From: Anas platyrhynchos | Lineage: Eukaryota > Chordata > Aves > Anseriformes > Anatidae | Reading direction: 5' to 3' | Length of the DNA stretch: 64,000 nucleotides | NCBI RefSeq assembly: GCF_047663525.1 | Contig: NC_092593.1 | Location: forward strand, 23,648,501 to 23,712,500 | Part shown: piece by piece, positions 46,024-58,587 of the stretch | Position numbering within the stretch: position 1 is the stretch's first letter | Layout of the letters: each line of letters opens with the position of its first letter | Translations under genes and position numbers: made by a program | The notes under the pieces: model-generated | What the model saw: the letters and a program-made list of their open reading frames with translations, nothing else | What the model was told of the DNA's origin: nothing | The model's database searches: none

Positions 46024-49000
46024 GGCATTTTTTTAAATGACCCCTTTGGAGTTTGAAAACACATTCAAAACCAAAACACATCTCACTAGGGAGTGAGACA
46101 CCTAACTACTGACCTGCTCTGTATACTACTACACTTAGAAGATGTGTAGACTTGTAACTGGGGCCTGCATCTGATTGCAGGGACAACTGGAGGTTGGGTT
46201 TGATGTCCCTTCTGAAAATTGATCTGGTATTTCTAAAATTTTTTAGAATGTATTGACAGTGTTCTTTTTAACAGGGCCTCTTGTAGCTGTACTGTGACAA
46301 CAATGTTAACTTTGAAAAATAGTGTCATAATAAACTTTATGAACAAGATCTGTATGCAACCTTTTAAGAGATGGAGTGTGTAAGTGACCGCTTTGTAGGT
46401 GGGTGGGGTAGCTTAGCTGTTGTTTGTGATGTGGAAAAAGTGTAAGCTGTGAGGACAGTGATTAACCAGTTTTAAAGAACCTAGGATGTACTTCTTTGAT
46501 CCATACTTTGCTAAGGAGACTCGTAAGACAGGACTTCAGCAGCCTATTGAGTATGGAGAAGTCAGCATAATTAAAGAATGACAAGGCAGCAGGAGCAACA
46601 GCTTCAACTTCCAGAAAAGTGAAGGCATAAGATACTGTGCTGATAGTGAGCAGCTTTCCAAAGGCTAGTTAAATCCGCTTATCACAGCTGAAATGTCGAG
46701 AAGAAAGTCTAGGAAGAGTTCTTCACCTTTTGGAACCTCCTTGAGTGATAGCTACTTGAGTTGACTCAAAATCAATAGGTCTAGCATTTAGACCTGAAAG
46801 GAAGGGCAATGAGAATAGGTAAGGTTTGCCTTTAAATTTTTCATGAATTAAAAAGAGTACTGGGAGGTTTTTTAACAAGGTAAGAGTAATTTCTTTAATT
46901 TTCAGGTTGAATGAGAAGCTGCTGCTTGACAAAATGGGGAATGTCTTGCACATCCTCTTCAATTGAAGGTTTCTGACTGGGTAAGATTTGTAGTGCATAG
47001 TAAAACACGTTTAATGCTCATTTCCTTCTTAGGCTTTCCTTTACCAGCCTTTTGATAGTAGGGAAAGCCTTAAGTATAAAGGAAGAAGTATTCCCGTGTA
47101 TGTCATCCAGTGTTTCTTGTTCTGGATTAGGGGTGTCTGCTGACATAACTGCTGTTCAAGAATTTTCCTTTCCTGGCAGGTACAAAATTGCTGTGTGTCA
47201 GAGATCAACAAAAAGGAACGATAAATGTTTTGAAATACATTCTCTTAGTCACCATGAAGAGTGTGCAGTCTGCTTTTGAAAAAAATGTAACAAATGGAAG
47301 CCTTACCCAGTGTGACATGAAAAGGTTATGACACTCTTAAGCAGCTCATCACAATTCACAGATTGTATTGATTCCATAAGCATGTTTTGCATTTATTAAA
47401 ACAGGTTTCCCTCCTGATAAATGAATTTTAGCTTGCCAAATGAGTTTGTATTCAAATGTAAATATCTAGTTCCCATTCAGATGTTTGATGCTTTCAGGGT
47501 AGTTTAGTGGAGGCTAATACTGACAAGTGATACCCAGCTGAAAGCACAAGTGTATATGGATGAATGGCAATAAAATAACTTTTCATGGAATCTGCTTTAT
47601 ATGCATATGGGTTCTTAACTCTTGGAATGTGTATTTCCTGTTCTTCTGTATCATAGACTATTACAGGTATGGGGTATTTTCATTCCTTTTGGGATAGTAG
47701 TTACCTATTTTAACTTACCAGCATATATTCACATCTGTGCAGTATTCCTGCAAAAATCTGCTTCTATTTTAGTGTTGGTTATGCTTAAGTTACTCAGAAA
47801 AAGGTAAATTGAATACATGCATTTCAGTTTAACTTAGGCCTGAGGAAAATTGGCAGACTGACTCCACTAGTGAAACTTGTTACTACTGGCTGGCTGTGAG
47901 TATCTAGAAAGCAAACTTCACATTGTAACATGTACAATCAGAAGTTAACTTGAAGTATTTTACAATAGTAATGTGCAATTTCCATATAATTAGGAGCTAC
48001 TTACTAAACGGAAATCTCACAGACAACCAACTTAAATAAAAATGTTGGCAAGTACTTTTACTTAGCCAAAGTTGAGCTAAAATTCAAACCTGCTGCAGTG
48101 AGGTCCCAGTCTCTCCTTTGTGTAGTATACTAGGTAACTTGTTGCTTAGATGACTAGCTTGCTTCCTCACCCAGAGGTGAAATACTTCTTTGCTATGCAG
48201 AGGTGCTCTTGTGAACTCATCTAGTCATGTACAGGTAAAAATATGTAACAGGGAAAGGCATTTATGTGGCTAATGCTTACTCAGTTACAGGCAAATGCTT
48301 TTTGTACTGCAGGGAAGGAGGAATGTTACTTTTTTTCTTAAAGTAAAGCAAAATTTTCTGGTTTGCATCCCATTATGAGGCCTGTGTGTAAATTTCCTTT
48401 ACATACTGTGCTCTTGAGGGTTCTTTTTGCACTAAGTGTGTAACTAGATACTCACTTTTAGAGTTACTTTCATGCTAGGCTTTACAGCTCTTACTGATTT
48501 ATTTGCTTCATTTCAATTATATCATTTTTTTTCTCTCTCAGAAATAAACCTTGTCAAAGATGAATACTTAAGCATTAATTCTTAATACTGAGGAATATTT
48601 GGTCAAGTATATCTTTGTCCAAGAGGCACTTCCAAGAGTTAAGAATATTATTTAATGACTAGGTTTTTCTGTAGTAGTTGCTACTGAAAATAGCAGCTGT
48701 AAATGGAGATGCGAATAAAATTACAAAGCATTGGTCCTCAGACTAGAGTTCTACATGACCCTATTTAATACCTAGGGCTACTAGGCTGATGCAGATTCGA
48801 TAAACGTTTTGTTACTAGATAACAAATTAATCATAGTATCTTAACTTGGATATCCTTCAAATATTTTAAGGTGTGGGAAGGGGAATGCTCCTGGTCTTTC
48901 AAGTATTGCTTGTGTGATGTACTGACTTGCTGCTGTCTTTGGTTCCTGTATTAACTTTTTTTTAACATTAACTTTTATTCATATACTGTCTATACTGCAA

Positions 49001-52000
49001 TGGAATATTCACTTACATATCAATCTGTGATCTGACAAATGTGTGTATCTTGTGTGGAGCATGAAAGATCTTGAGTATCACTAAAATTCAGATATCTGAT
49101 GGATGATTCTTTTTCTGCTGTGGGTACTACAGGTTGACATCTCTATCTAAGATTAGCTTTTTCCTCAACTAAAGTAATCCAAGTATCTCCGTAGAAGACA
49201 AATGACCTCCATGTAGAAGATAATATCGCAAGATTGGAAACAGAATAACATTTTAATAACTGGCAAAGACTTGAAGAGCAATGGTGCTAGTATGGTGAAA
49301 TCTTACAACTTGTGGTTAAACAAGTTTAAAAATATGGAATTTAAAAAATTCAATATAGTCCATAATGGATTGGAATTTGTTTAAAACTATTTCACTTTTG
49401 TATCAAAATAAAGTGTACATTGTCAAATGACTTAAAATCTAAAATGTGTTGCCATCACCTTTTTTTTGTTTAGTGCTGTGAAGAGCACAAATTGATCTTA
49501 AATTGCAACACAGTGGCAGGATCATCTTTCCAACTGGGAACTGCAAGTCAGAAGTTAACCTTGATTCAACCCAGCTCCTGAACTTTAGTTCTAGCCGCTT
49601 CACAACTGAATGATTTAATAAAGAAATAAATGGTTTGTACATGTCAGTGTATGAGGGCAGCATCGGGGTGCATTACAACTTACAGGACTTGGCAATGTCA
49701 CTGGTCTTCCCCAGGTTTGGGAATACATTGTACATTAGTTGTAGTAATAAAATGAAGGCTACAGTTCACAAACTGATATTGTCACGTATACCAAAATGAT
49801 TAATGTGGAATACTTCTTTAATGATGTTGGATGTTTGGATAAAAGTACAACCAACTTTGTGTTCATATGAAAAGTACTGCTTTCAACTGCATGCATGTTG
49901 TTGCAGTCTTGAGTTAAGACTGATTCTTTACCAGGTGGAATTCAAACAAGTCTTCTGCATTAGCAGCAGTTTGGGGATATATATATATATATTTATTGCT
50001 CTTTTCATGTTGGTAATGGAGTAAGTATCCCTACATTGTTTTATAAATGTGTGTAGTACAAATACAGCAGCCTCCGCAAAGGCTGCAAGTATGTTTGCTA
50101 TAGGCTTCTGTGTTAGTGCTAAAATAAATACCAAATTAAAATGGGGGGCAAGGTTTTACCAAGGGCTGGTTTATACCTAATTTGTGATTAGAATATTTAT
50201 ATGGTATGTAAGGAAAACATTTTCTTTACAAGATGAAGACATAGCTTAGTTAATGGCTGTGTGTGTGGAATATTTTCCTTTTTAGGCTGTCAAACGTACC
50301 TGTGTGTTAGAGCTGCTGTGTATCACTATTGAAAGATGGTTCAGGGCCATAGCTCAGCATGCTTTTTCCTCAATGCTTATGCTCTAACACGTTAAGAATG
50401 ACAATTTTAGATTGTCTTACTTTAAATGGCACTGGAATCTCACATTCCTCGTGTTTCAGACAGGCTTGGTAACTGCTAGCAGTTTCTTCCTGCTTTCCTA
50501 GGCAGTGTTGAGTGCAAAGCAAACACAGACGCACTTAAACAAGAGCAAGAAAAACACCCCTTACTGCTGCAGTATCTTTGATTTAATCTGGTGACTGGCT
50601 GTGCTATCTGGAGCTAATAAAGCTGCTTCATCTATTAAATCTAAATGCTGTTTTGTTTTCAACCATTGGTAGTTAACCATTTGCTCCAAAAAGAGGAGTC
50701 TTGTGTTTGGAGTATGTCAAGGACTGTGCAGTGGGATGGACTGACATGCTATTAACAAGGAAGAAGGTTGGTAAAGGTAAGTAGCCTCAAAGTGCCAGTT
50801 AGGTCACCGAGATTTCCCTTGTTTTTGCACATGACTGAACTGTCTCAGTGCCCTCACATTACTACAAGAGAAGTCTTGTCTTTCCTGCTTTCTATGTATG
50901 GTTGTATGAGCTTGCAATTGTTGCAGTATGTGTAAGGACTGTCTGCTTTGCTCCACCAGTGTAGCCTTCTGGAGAGTTAGTAACCCAACTCGGCATCTAA
51001 CAAATTACAGTTAGCATGAGATTGGGAATGTGCGGCCATCACTGAGGAGAGGGATGGAAGCCAGTTCTTCCCCTTTTGGTAGCAGTGAGCTGTTATATCA
51101 AGTGCCATTTCAGGGAACTGCAGTGTTGCAAAGGTTTGCTAAGTACTGCAGGGAATCTCTGCAGTTGGGTAAGCCTGGAGTGCCTGATTAGAGCAGCCAG
51201 GCCTCTCCAAAGCTGCTTTGCTTGGAGACTCAACTGAACGAGAGCATTTTGCCAGTACAGTTATTCAGGGCTTAATAGCTTCTGTTCTGTAGGATGAAAA
51301 AAGAGACATACCTGTTGGGATACTCTGTGCTATTCTTTAGCTGTGTTACATGAGATTAAGACTTAGGATAGTGTTTTTCTTCCCTCCAGTTTTGAACTTT
51401 CCAGAGGTGCTTTTGAGAATTAGTTATTCTTCCCCTTTTTATAAATAATGCAGAGTGAAACTACCATTGTTTTTGCTCAAGGACTACCCTTCCCACTGCC
51501 TGCAGTCACAATGGTAAAGATCATGGATGTAACAAGTGAAATCATTGTTTTCTAGCAGAAGTTTTGACTAACATGATAAAGTACTAACGCAGTTGATGTG
51601 TTTGGATTCATCTGCTGCTGTTACAACACCAAAGCAGAATTTAGGTTAGTTTGATAAAATGGCACTACCTGTTTTCATAGCATTAAGTTGAATTTCCAGA
51701 TTTTTAAAGAATTTGTAAAATAAAGTTTCAAGGAACACAGTTTTTCTTGTATATCTATTGACCCCTTCATGACTCCTGTGTCTGTCGTCTCAGATACATA
51801 CATTTAGATGCAGGACCTTACTTTAAAAGTCCTGAACTAACACAGTACAAAAAGTTGTGTGAAACTGTTACCTGTGCTCTGGATCTTTAAGGACAGGGTG
51901 GACTGGAGCCTCTGACAGCTGCATGCTGAAGTGAGGAGGACTGTCTCCTGGTACTGGCACTATGCCATTACCTTGTCTTTTAAAGAGGACACAGTCAACA

Positions 52001-52319
52001 GGATCATGGTTCCAGCCATCGCGTAACTACCTTATTGGTAAAGCTGCTGTAACTGATCTGCTTTCCTACTCCTGGCTCTTCTCTGGTTAGCTAAAAGTTG
52101 CACTGAAGATGAAGCACAACAGAGACCGTGTGTAGCAGAAAGGCCTCTTAGGCAGAATCTGTAAATGAGAACAGGAAGGTAAATGACCGGGTGACTAATT
52201 ATTTGTAATAAAAATAAAAGCTGACTATGAAGAGTTACACTGATATTATTGTGACCAACTAGACAAAATACCATGCTCCACCATTCAGTGCATAAAGGGA
52301 AAAACAAAACTGGTTATAA

Positions 52320-52410
52320 TATTAATATAATATAATAAATAAAATAAATATTAATAATATAATACATAAAATATAATAATATAATAAATAAAATAAATAT
52401 TAACATAATA
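52320..52410. repeat. AT-rich tandem duplication
   Basis: The block ATAATAAATAAAATAAATAT occurs twice, about 55 nt apart, within pure A/T sequence. Confidence 0.75.
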
Positions 52411-53639
52411 TTTGGGCAAGAGGGCTTGGAGTCACTGGATAGAGTTGTATAAAACCAGCAGAGAACAGTAGAAAAAAGGAGAACTTCCATAGCATCCCGT
52501 GATACAATAATACTCATCGAAACTAGCTTTCTGTACTAGCCCCCATCCTTCCTCTTTTTTGAAAACTTAAGCCCTTTCAAGTGCATTTGAAGTTGCTCAT
52601 TTTAAGTTACAGATTAAGTTCAAATGAAAAACAAGGCTGGCTGATTTCAAAAAGCTCTTTAACTTAAAAAAAAATAAAAAATGATCTTCATTTTAAGAAA
52701 ATGTACATTAGGTCAAGGTTTATTGAATGAAATTTTGCAAAATATTTAAGATATAAAATATACTTAAGATGATACAGAGCACCTGTGGCAGAAAAACATT
52801 TCAGAGTAGACGTTCCTTTTAGATGTTTCACAGAAAAGATGAAGATACATTTTTATTGTTCAAATCAATGTGTATTTTAAATTAAAAATTGCACATTTTC
52901 TGTATTAAAAAATTCCACAATGATCAACTACAGTGAGTCTATTTGAAGGGTAAAAGAATCAATATTTATTTGACCAATTTTTAATCTTATTTCAATTTCA
53001 AACTCCACAACATTTTTTCAATTAACTGAGAACATGTTCCAAATAGTGCAGTTGCCTCAAAGTTAGTATGTCTCTTTGCATGACCTCAAATGTACTAGCA
53101 GTGACAAACAATGCTTGCTGATCAGAGATGCATAATGTATTTCTAGAACAATTACTGAAAAACATACAGAATTTTTTAGTTGGAAAAATGCATAATGCTG
53201 ACAAGGTTTATTTCACAGATTCTAATGACTTCTAATGCCTTTGGAGGAAAGATCTCATCGTGAGCTTTTAGGTAGTGTTCAAAGAGCAAAACAAGTTATG
53301 TAAACTTAGCATACACTTGAAACTTAGATTTCACAGTCCTTCCAAACAGGAGTTAAAATTATGATTAAGCACTAACAACAATGACAATGTCGTGTGATAC
53401 ATCTCTGGTTATTAAGCATATTTGCTGCAAGAAGACTTATCCTTGGAAAACAAGTGAGAGTATCTGAATCAGCAAATAATCTACATAAGGGAAATAAATG
53501 CATACAAAGTAGAGTGGAAAAAATGTTTAATGAACTGGTAAGACAAACCAAAATCAAACACTTAAGTATCAACTTTTATACTAAATTAAAATCATATTAA
53601 ATATAAATGCGTAAGAAAAAGGGGAAACACTATTGCATA

Positions 53640-54053
53640 TTTATTTTTTTTAAAAGTGTCAGGAGCCATACTGTTTGTCTTGCAAGAAATTATATTTAGA
53701 GGCTAAAATCATTTTATATATATATATATATCAAATCTATAACAAGAGATAGAAACAGTATATAAATATGGTATCTTTAAATATTTACACATATATGGAA
53801 ACTACTCAAAGTGGTGCTAAAAGGAAGAAATGCCTGTTAAAAAAGTGAGATTACAAATTTTGCATACATACATCTGCATTACACTATTAAACTTGCATCT
53901 TCCTTAAACTTAATTTTTAATTTTAGAATCATCATTGCATAGAAATTACTTGAAAAATATTACCTAATTCTGCATTCCACCTCACAGTAAAAGCTATCAG
54001 GATAATGGTACAAAAATAGTAACTCGGAGAACACTAGCCAGCTGTGCTGCCCT
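53640..54053 (-). other. NFE2L2 3'UTR with candidate poly(A) signal
   Basis: From the stop at 54,054 the - strand runs AT-rich to AATAAA at 53,640-53,645, followed on the - strand by a GTGTTTCCCCTTTTT-like U-rich element. A UTR of roughly 430 nt is close to the human length as I recall it. Other - strand AATAAA words lie near 53,210, 52,965 and 52,720 and could extend the UTR. A short TA tract is at 53,718-53,731. Confidence 0.6.
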
Positions 54054-55262
54054 TCAAAGTTTAGTCTCTGACTTCTTGCTTTTAGGAACAAGAAAGACAT
54101 TGCCGTCTCTAGTTTGCTGCAGTGAATATTCACTAGGAGAGTAAGATTTTCCATCTTCATCACGTAGCATGCTGAAAACTTCAAGGTATAAGGTGGTTAG
54201 TTGCTTTTTCATTTGACGAAGGCTTTTGTCATTCTCCCCTTTTTCTTTAAGCAGCTTCTCTCTCTCATCTTTTAGGTTACTCAAATCTTGCTCCAGTTCC
54301 ACTATATTTTCCAGTTTTCTTTTACGGCAATTTTGAGCAGCCACTTTATTCTTGCCTCTCCTGCGTATATCTCGAATAAGAGCAAGCTGAGCTTCACTGA
54401 ACTGCTCCTTAGACATCATTTCATTGAAGTCATCAACAGGGAGATTGATGATTTTTTCTACAGGAAAAGGGATCTGCAGAGCTTTTGCTCTTTGCTCATC
54501 TCTTGTGAGATGAGCTTCAAGGCGGCCTGAAGGCTTATCTTTTGTGAACGGTGCTTTGGGGTGGCCTGGACCAGCAGGAGGGTCTTTCTTTGGTGTGTTT
54601 GTACATTGTAAGCTAGGTGGTCGAGTGCTTGGCTCCACGGAAGAAAGTACTTGATCCTGGAATTGCAGTGGGTACACACTAGCATTGCTCTGTGGCACAC
54701 TTCCAGGAGAACTATCCACGTCTTCCATTTCAGAATCACTACAACCAAAAGTCTTATCTCCACAGGCAGATGATTCAACAGAGTGTTCAGGTGATGCTAC
54801 CCTAGAATTTGCATTCAGTGAAATACCGGAGTCAGAATCATTGCATTCTGGTACAGTTCCTGAGTGTTCATCATTAAAAGCTCTCCACAGTGAGAAATCA
54901 GAAAGATCAATAGGTTCACTTAAAATTTCTGCAAGTGATTGACTGATAGTGTTTGTCGTTGCTACGTCACTGTCCCCCTTTGAATACAAAAAGGTGGTAT
55001 AGAAATCCTCACAAAAATCGGGGTTTGAGGTGGATGTGTTATTTAAAGAGTTCACCACCAGCTGGCTGCTGTCTTCTGTTTGCAAAATGCTGGGAAAAGG
55101 GCTCTCAACAGTCTCCAGGAAATCCGGACCACAGTTAACATCTTTTCTCATGATAGGTAATGAGTTGTAGTAATTATAGCCGTTGTGCATCTCTGTTGAC
55201 TTGGTTTCAGGGCTTGTGATTGTGCTTACCTCAGCCAGGTTATCATTTTCAATGTTAAGACA
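54054..55262 (-). CDS. NFE2L2: NFE2L2 exon 5, Neh6-Neh1-Neh3
   Basis: Terminal coding exon of 402 codons starting [12 protein letters not shown] after the acceptor CCATGCAG. Neh6 holds the beta-TrCP degron DSGIS (exon residues 144-148) and a second degron-like DSSPGS (183-188; human DSAPGS). [20 protein letters not shown] begins the CNC region; the basic region [17 protein letters not shown] (about 300-316) contacts DNA, followed by a leucine zipper to about 360. Neh3 contains [20 protein letters not shown]. The tail ends KKSETKL where human ends KPDVKKN. Extending the frame upstream into intron 4 is an ORF artefact. Confidence 0.98.
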   Translation of the reverse strand, partial: CLNIENDNLAEVSTITSPETKSTEMHNGYNYYNSLPIMRKDVNCGPDFLETVESPFPSILQTEDSSQLVVNSLNNTSTSNPDFCEDFYTTFLYSKGDSDVATTNTISQSLAEILSEPIDLSDFSLWRAFNDEHSGTVPECNDSDSGISLNANSRVASPEHSVESSACGDKTFGCSDSEMEDVDSSPGSVPQSNASVYPLQFQDQVLSSVEPSTRPPSLQCTNTPKKDPPAGPGHPKAPFTKDKPSGRLEAHLTRDEQRAKALQIPFPVEKIINLPVDDFNEMMSKEQFSEAQLALIRDIRRRGKNKVAAQNCRKRKLENIVELEQDLSNLKDEREKLLKEKGENDKSLRQMKKQLTTLYLEVFSMLRDEDGKSYSPSEYSLQQTRDGNVFLVPKSKKSETKL

Positions 55263-58200
55263 CTGCATGGGAAATGTAAGAGAGGAATTGAGCAACACAT
55301 CACCGATTGATGATAAAATCTTTTTACAGAATCCACAACCATTAAATATTTTAGCCATCAACGTGCACATGGGGTACTGTAACACTGCTGTAACCTAGAT
55401 GACTAGAACGTATTTGTACTGTGGGGAGATAATCTAGGAAGAATAGATACCTAAGCAGAGTATGAATCAACTTATTCTGGACAACACTATTTAGAATAAA
55501 ACATCAAAGCCTCCATCCAGACATCTATCCCAACACACTCTGCTGTATGGAAACTGCACAGAGCCCTCCTGTCATGGCAAGATGCCAGTGGGGATTGTGG
55601 GGCAGTCAGGTTTGAACTTCTCACAAGCACCACTGCAGTAATGGCCTCAGTAAAGCAAATGTAAAATAATTGAATGAGACTTACTCAGCATTCGTAGCAA
55701 AGTATTTTTAGCAATCTTTAACTTAATTTTATGTGATGATCCCTTTTTCTTGATAGACAAGATTCTTTTAGGATTTACTGAATGAAGCAGCTGTTCAGTG
55801 CAGAGAAATGTCATTCTCCATGAAGTAAAAAAAAAAAAAAAGTATGAAACCTTACAAACATTAACTCACCCCACATACTCTTAGTTAAGTTGGCTAACAT
55901 CAGTGCAAGTGTCTAAGGCTGTTACATTAATGGGCTTTTACTGGCTACAAGACCAATGTTCTTTCCAACAACGTGGCAGTTTCTTAACTGAAGCTGAAGT
56001 GAGTGCGCCTGCTGTCCCCAAAGAATTGGGCAACTACCAAATGTTTGTTTCTTTTAAGAAGAGACCACACACCAACTATTTAACCAGAGATCATACAAGG
56101 CTTAAGCTAAGGTTTTGAATGAGAGCTTTTTTTCCCTTCAAACACAGCTCATAAAGGCAACACCCTCAATTTAATTATCTTACTTTCAGACGATTATTGA
56201 ACTACTATTCAGAATTAATACAACAGACAATTTTAATTTGGTTTGTTACAATATTTTCATCTTCCTCTTCAGAGCCAGTTCCTTCTTGCAACTTATCTGG
56301 GGCTTTTAAACCTACCGCAGATTAGAAAACTAGGAAATTTCTGAAATACATGAAAAGACTAACAGGAAAATGTAGGATGGCAGGAAGAATGCAGTTCCTG
56401 TAATCACTTTTTCCTCTAAATTTAAATACGATTTGGGTTCACAGGCATTCCACCAAGCATTCACCTCATGATAACAGCATAACATAGGGCAACATTATGC
56501 CAAAGAATGGCAATATTCTACAATAATATACATGAAAATAAATTTGCTCAACTTTATAGTCAAATCTAAATAAAAGAGAAATAGAAAATACTGAAAATAA
56601 TCAGACTAGATGCCCTCTGTAATGCACAATTTAGTAATGTCAGTGATTTTCTAGCTGTCTATTGTTCCTCTGAAATATTCAGTTCATGTGTGTTATACAT
56701 AGCTTTTATATTATATAGCTTATATATATATTATATTTAGCATTACATATAGCTATTGCTTACATGTGTTAAGAGTCAAGTATAATTATACGTCTAACTA
56801 TATGTTCTATTATTTTCACAAAATCTTTTCCTTAGATAAAGGTTGTGTAAATCATTTACGGTTATTTCTGCATTCAATCTACTTAAACACTGGAAAAAAA
56901 AGACATTTACAGTAATGCTTGCAGAAACAATTCACATTCTATAATTCAGAAATGTTCCTTTTTAAGCAGCTGAAATTTCAATTATGATTGTGCAATAACA
57001 GCTTGCTTATAGATGCAAACAAGGGTTTGTCAAATATGGGGAAGTTCTGGCTGGGAAGATATATTGTGTTTTATTAAGGCCTTCTGATGAAACATTATTT
57101 CCTTTGCCCTATAAATTCTTCAATTTATTTTTTAAAATTAAAGCTCATATTCAGTTACAGACACACTACAAGTATAGGGTGCAACAAGTTAGCCATAACC
57201 ACCACAGCTTAAGATGCTATTTTACTGTATTATCTGACATACCATACTCTATTGCAATAACCTGCAATTTTTTTCAGATGCATATCATACTAAACTTTTA
57301 CCTGTAACTCTGGAAGGGACAATAATTCTTCCCAGACTTGCTCTATGTTCTGCATATTCTCCGCATCAGTAAGTGGAACTATACCAGGTGATTCAGGTGG
57401 CTGAGTTTGATTAGAGGAAATAAACTCTGGGTCACTATCAATCTGAGCAGGAACCATTGACTGAAATGCAGCTGAAGAAGCCTGGAGCATTGAACAAACA
57501 CACATACATTTAGAATTTCCCAAACAAAAATCTGGTTTTGCTGTTCAGCTATTTCTGCAGAATAGACAGGTGTTTCTTAACAAAAGCATTTATTGTAAAT
57601 AATGGGGTAATATAAAAGTGTTTCTGTGAAAGATTTTATATTAAAGACAGAAACGGGAAAAAAGTACAAACTGACCAATGAAGAACTTATCTTTACACAT
57701 CATATAGTCTGGGTCAGTACATCAAAATACAGCAACCCAAATACACTAACTTCAAAGAGCTGAACTAAGCTCGCTGCAACAAGCTGCAAAACTGCTATTG
57801 TTATTTGCAGTAACTGGCATGACTGCCATCAGCTGGTACTATACACTGAATCCTGGCAGTAGGACTCAGCGAGCACAACAGCACCATGCCACCCGCGCCT
57901 GATACAGCCCTAGTTTAAGCCTACTTCACTGCTTTATTCTAGTCGGAGTTGACTGGGGACAAAACAAATCATATCAAAAAATAATATTACAGTGAAGACA
58001 AAATGTGAAACTGATCCCCTGGAAGACCACCCATGAAACCGCTGTAGTGAGCATTTACCTCATTATCATCTATAAACGGGAACGCTTCTGCCAAGAGCTG
58101 CATGCAGTCATCAAAGGACAAGGCCTCTGCTTCTGGTTTTGAAGTATGCGTGCTCTAAATAGGAAAGTTATGAAAAAACATGTCACTATCTTTGAATAAC

Positions 58201-58587
58201 TGAAGAATCTTCCATTACACCAACGAATGCAAATTCATTTTAGGTAACCATTACCATTACGTCTTCCTGTGGATGGAAAGAGATTGAAACACACTCACAA
58301 ACACAATTAGAGTTTACCTGTGAAAAAGTGATTGGTGGCTCAGTGTTTTCTGACTGAATGCGCTGAGCTGGCTGAACTGGAACAAATTCACCTGTCTCCT
58401 CGTCTAACTCCAGCTGAGCCAGCAAGGCTTTCTCCTGCTCCTTCTGGAGCTGCTCTTCTCTTTCCTTTTCAAGTTTCTTCTGTTTCTCGAGTTCATACTC
58501 CTTCTGTCGTTGACTAAAATCAAAAACTTCACGCCTTGCCCCAAGGTCTATATCTTGCCTCCAAAGGATGTCAATCAAGTTCATGTC
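54054..58587 (-). CDS. NFE2L2: NRF2, CNC-bZIP transcription factor (exons 2-5; exon 1 not in window)
   Basis: Master activator of antioxidant and detoxification genes. It pairs with small MAF proteins on antioxidant response elements and is degraded in the cytoplasm through KEAP1-CUL3. Coding segments on the - strand: 58,587-58,318, 58,154-58,059, 57,481-57,302 and 55,262-54,054 (stop TGA), all joining in phase 0. They give 584 residues, lacking only the short N-terminus from exon 1 (about 15 residues in human NRF2 of 605). Visible domains in order: Neh2 with DLG and ETGE, Neh4/Neh5 transactivation segments, Neh6 with DSGIS and DSSPGS, Neh1 CNC-bZIP with [12 protein letters not shown], and C-terminal Neh3 VFLVPKSKK. 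The phase-0 cag/GAC entry to exon 2 matches the family. Identity is certain; the unresolved part is exon 1. Confidence 0.98.
55263..57301 (-). other. NFE2L2 intron 4
   Basis: About 2.0 kb of AT-rich intron with a short A run near 55,829-55,842 and a TA-rich tract near 56,700-56,760. No further exon is supported. Confidence 0.85.
57302..57481 (-). CDS. NFE2L2: NFE2L2 exon 4, Neh5 region
   Basis: Sixty codons from [13 protein letters not shown] to [15 protein letters not shown]. The last part is the conserved Neh5 activation helix, which in mammals also overlaps a redox-sensitive nuclear export signal. The middle ([16 protein letters not shown]) is more divergent from mammals. Acceptor TGCTCCAG, donor CAG/GTAAAA. 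Confidence 0.96.
58059..58154 (-). CDS. NFE2L2: NFE2L2 exon 3, Neh4 region
   Basis: Thirty-two codons starting [12 protein letters not shown] and containing [20 protein letters not shown], the acidic Neh4-type activation motif that recruits CBP/p300. It is flanked by a 163-nt intron upstream and a 577-nt intron downstream. The start is the phase-0 acceptor TTTAG/AGC; the next AG (GAG/CAC) would not keep frame. Confidence 0.95.
58318..58587 (-). CDS. NFE2L2: NFE2L2 exon 2, Neh2 KEAP1-binding domain
   Basis: Ninety codons, from DMNLIDILW to ITFSQ. The weak latch DLG (exon residues 14-16) and strong hinge ETGE (64-67) that bind the two KEAP1 Kelch domains are intact, as are the seven lysines between them (in [14 protein letters not shown] and LQKEQEK) that are ubiquitinated in mammals. 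KEAP1 control is therefore expected to be conserved. The acceptor is TTACAG and the donor CAG/GTAAAC. Confidence 0.98.

Larger units (their letters stand above)
44360..52700. other. Intergenic region between convergent 3' ends, or extended HNRNPA3 3'UTR
   Basis: There is no coding potential. The + strand looks rich in T and G, consistent with long-term transcription from the HNRNPA3 side. AATAAA words at 44,917-44,922, 46,018-46,023, about 46,329, about 49,407, about 50,615 and about 51,718 could serve as distal poly(A) signals. It also holds a G-quadruplex motif (45,985-46,005), a short tandem duplication near 45,780-45,808 and an AT-rich tandem duplication at 52,320-52,410. Confidence 0.55.

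Noticed and set aside
55263-55385. Open extension upstream of NFE2L2 exon 5 beginning MLQYPM
   Set aside because: It is intron 4 sequence; the conserved exon starts at CLNIEN after a CAG acceptor.
54288-55398. Plus-strand open frames antisense to NFE2L2 exon 5
   Set aside because: Shadows of the real coding strand.
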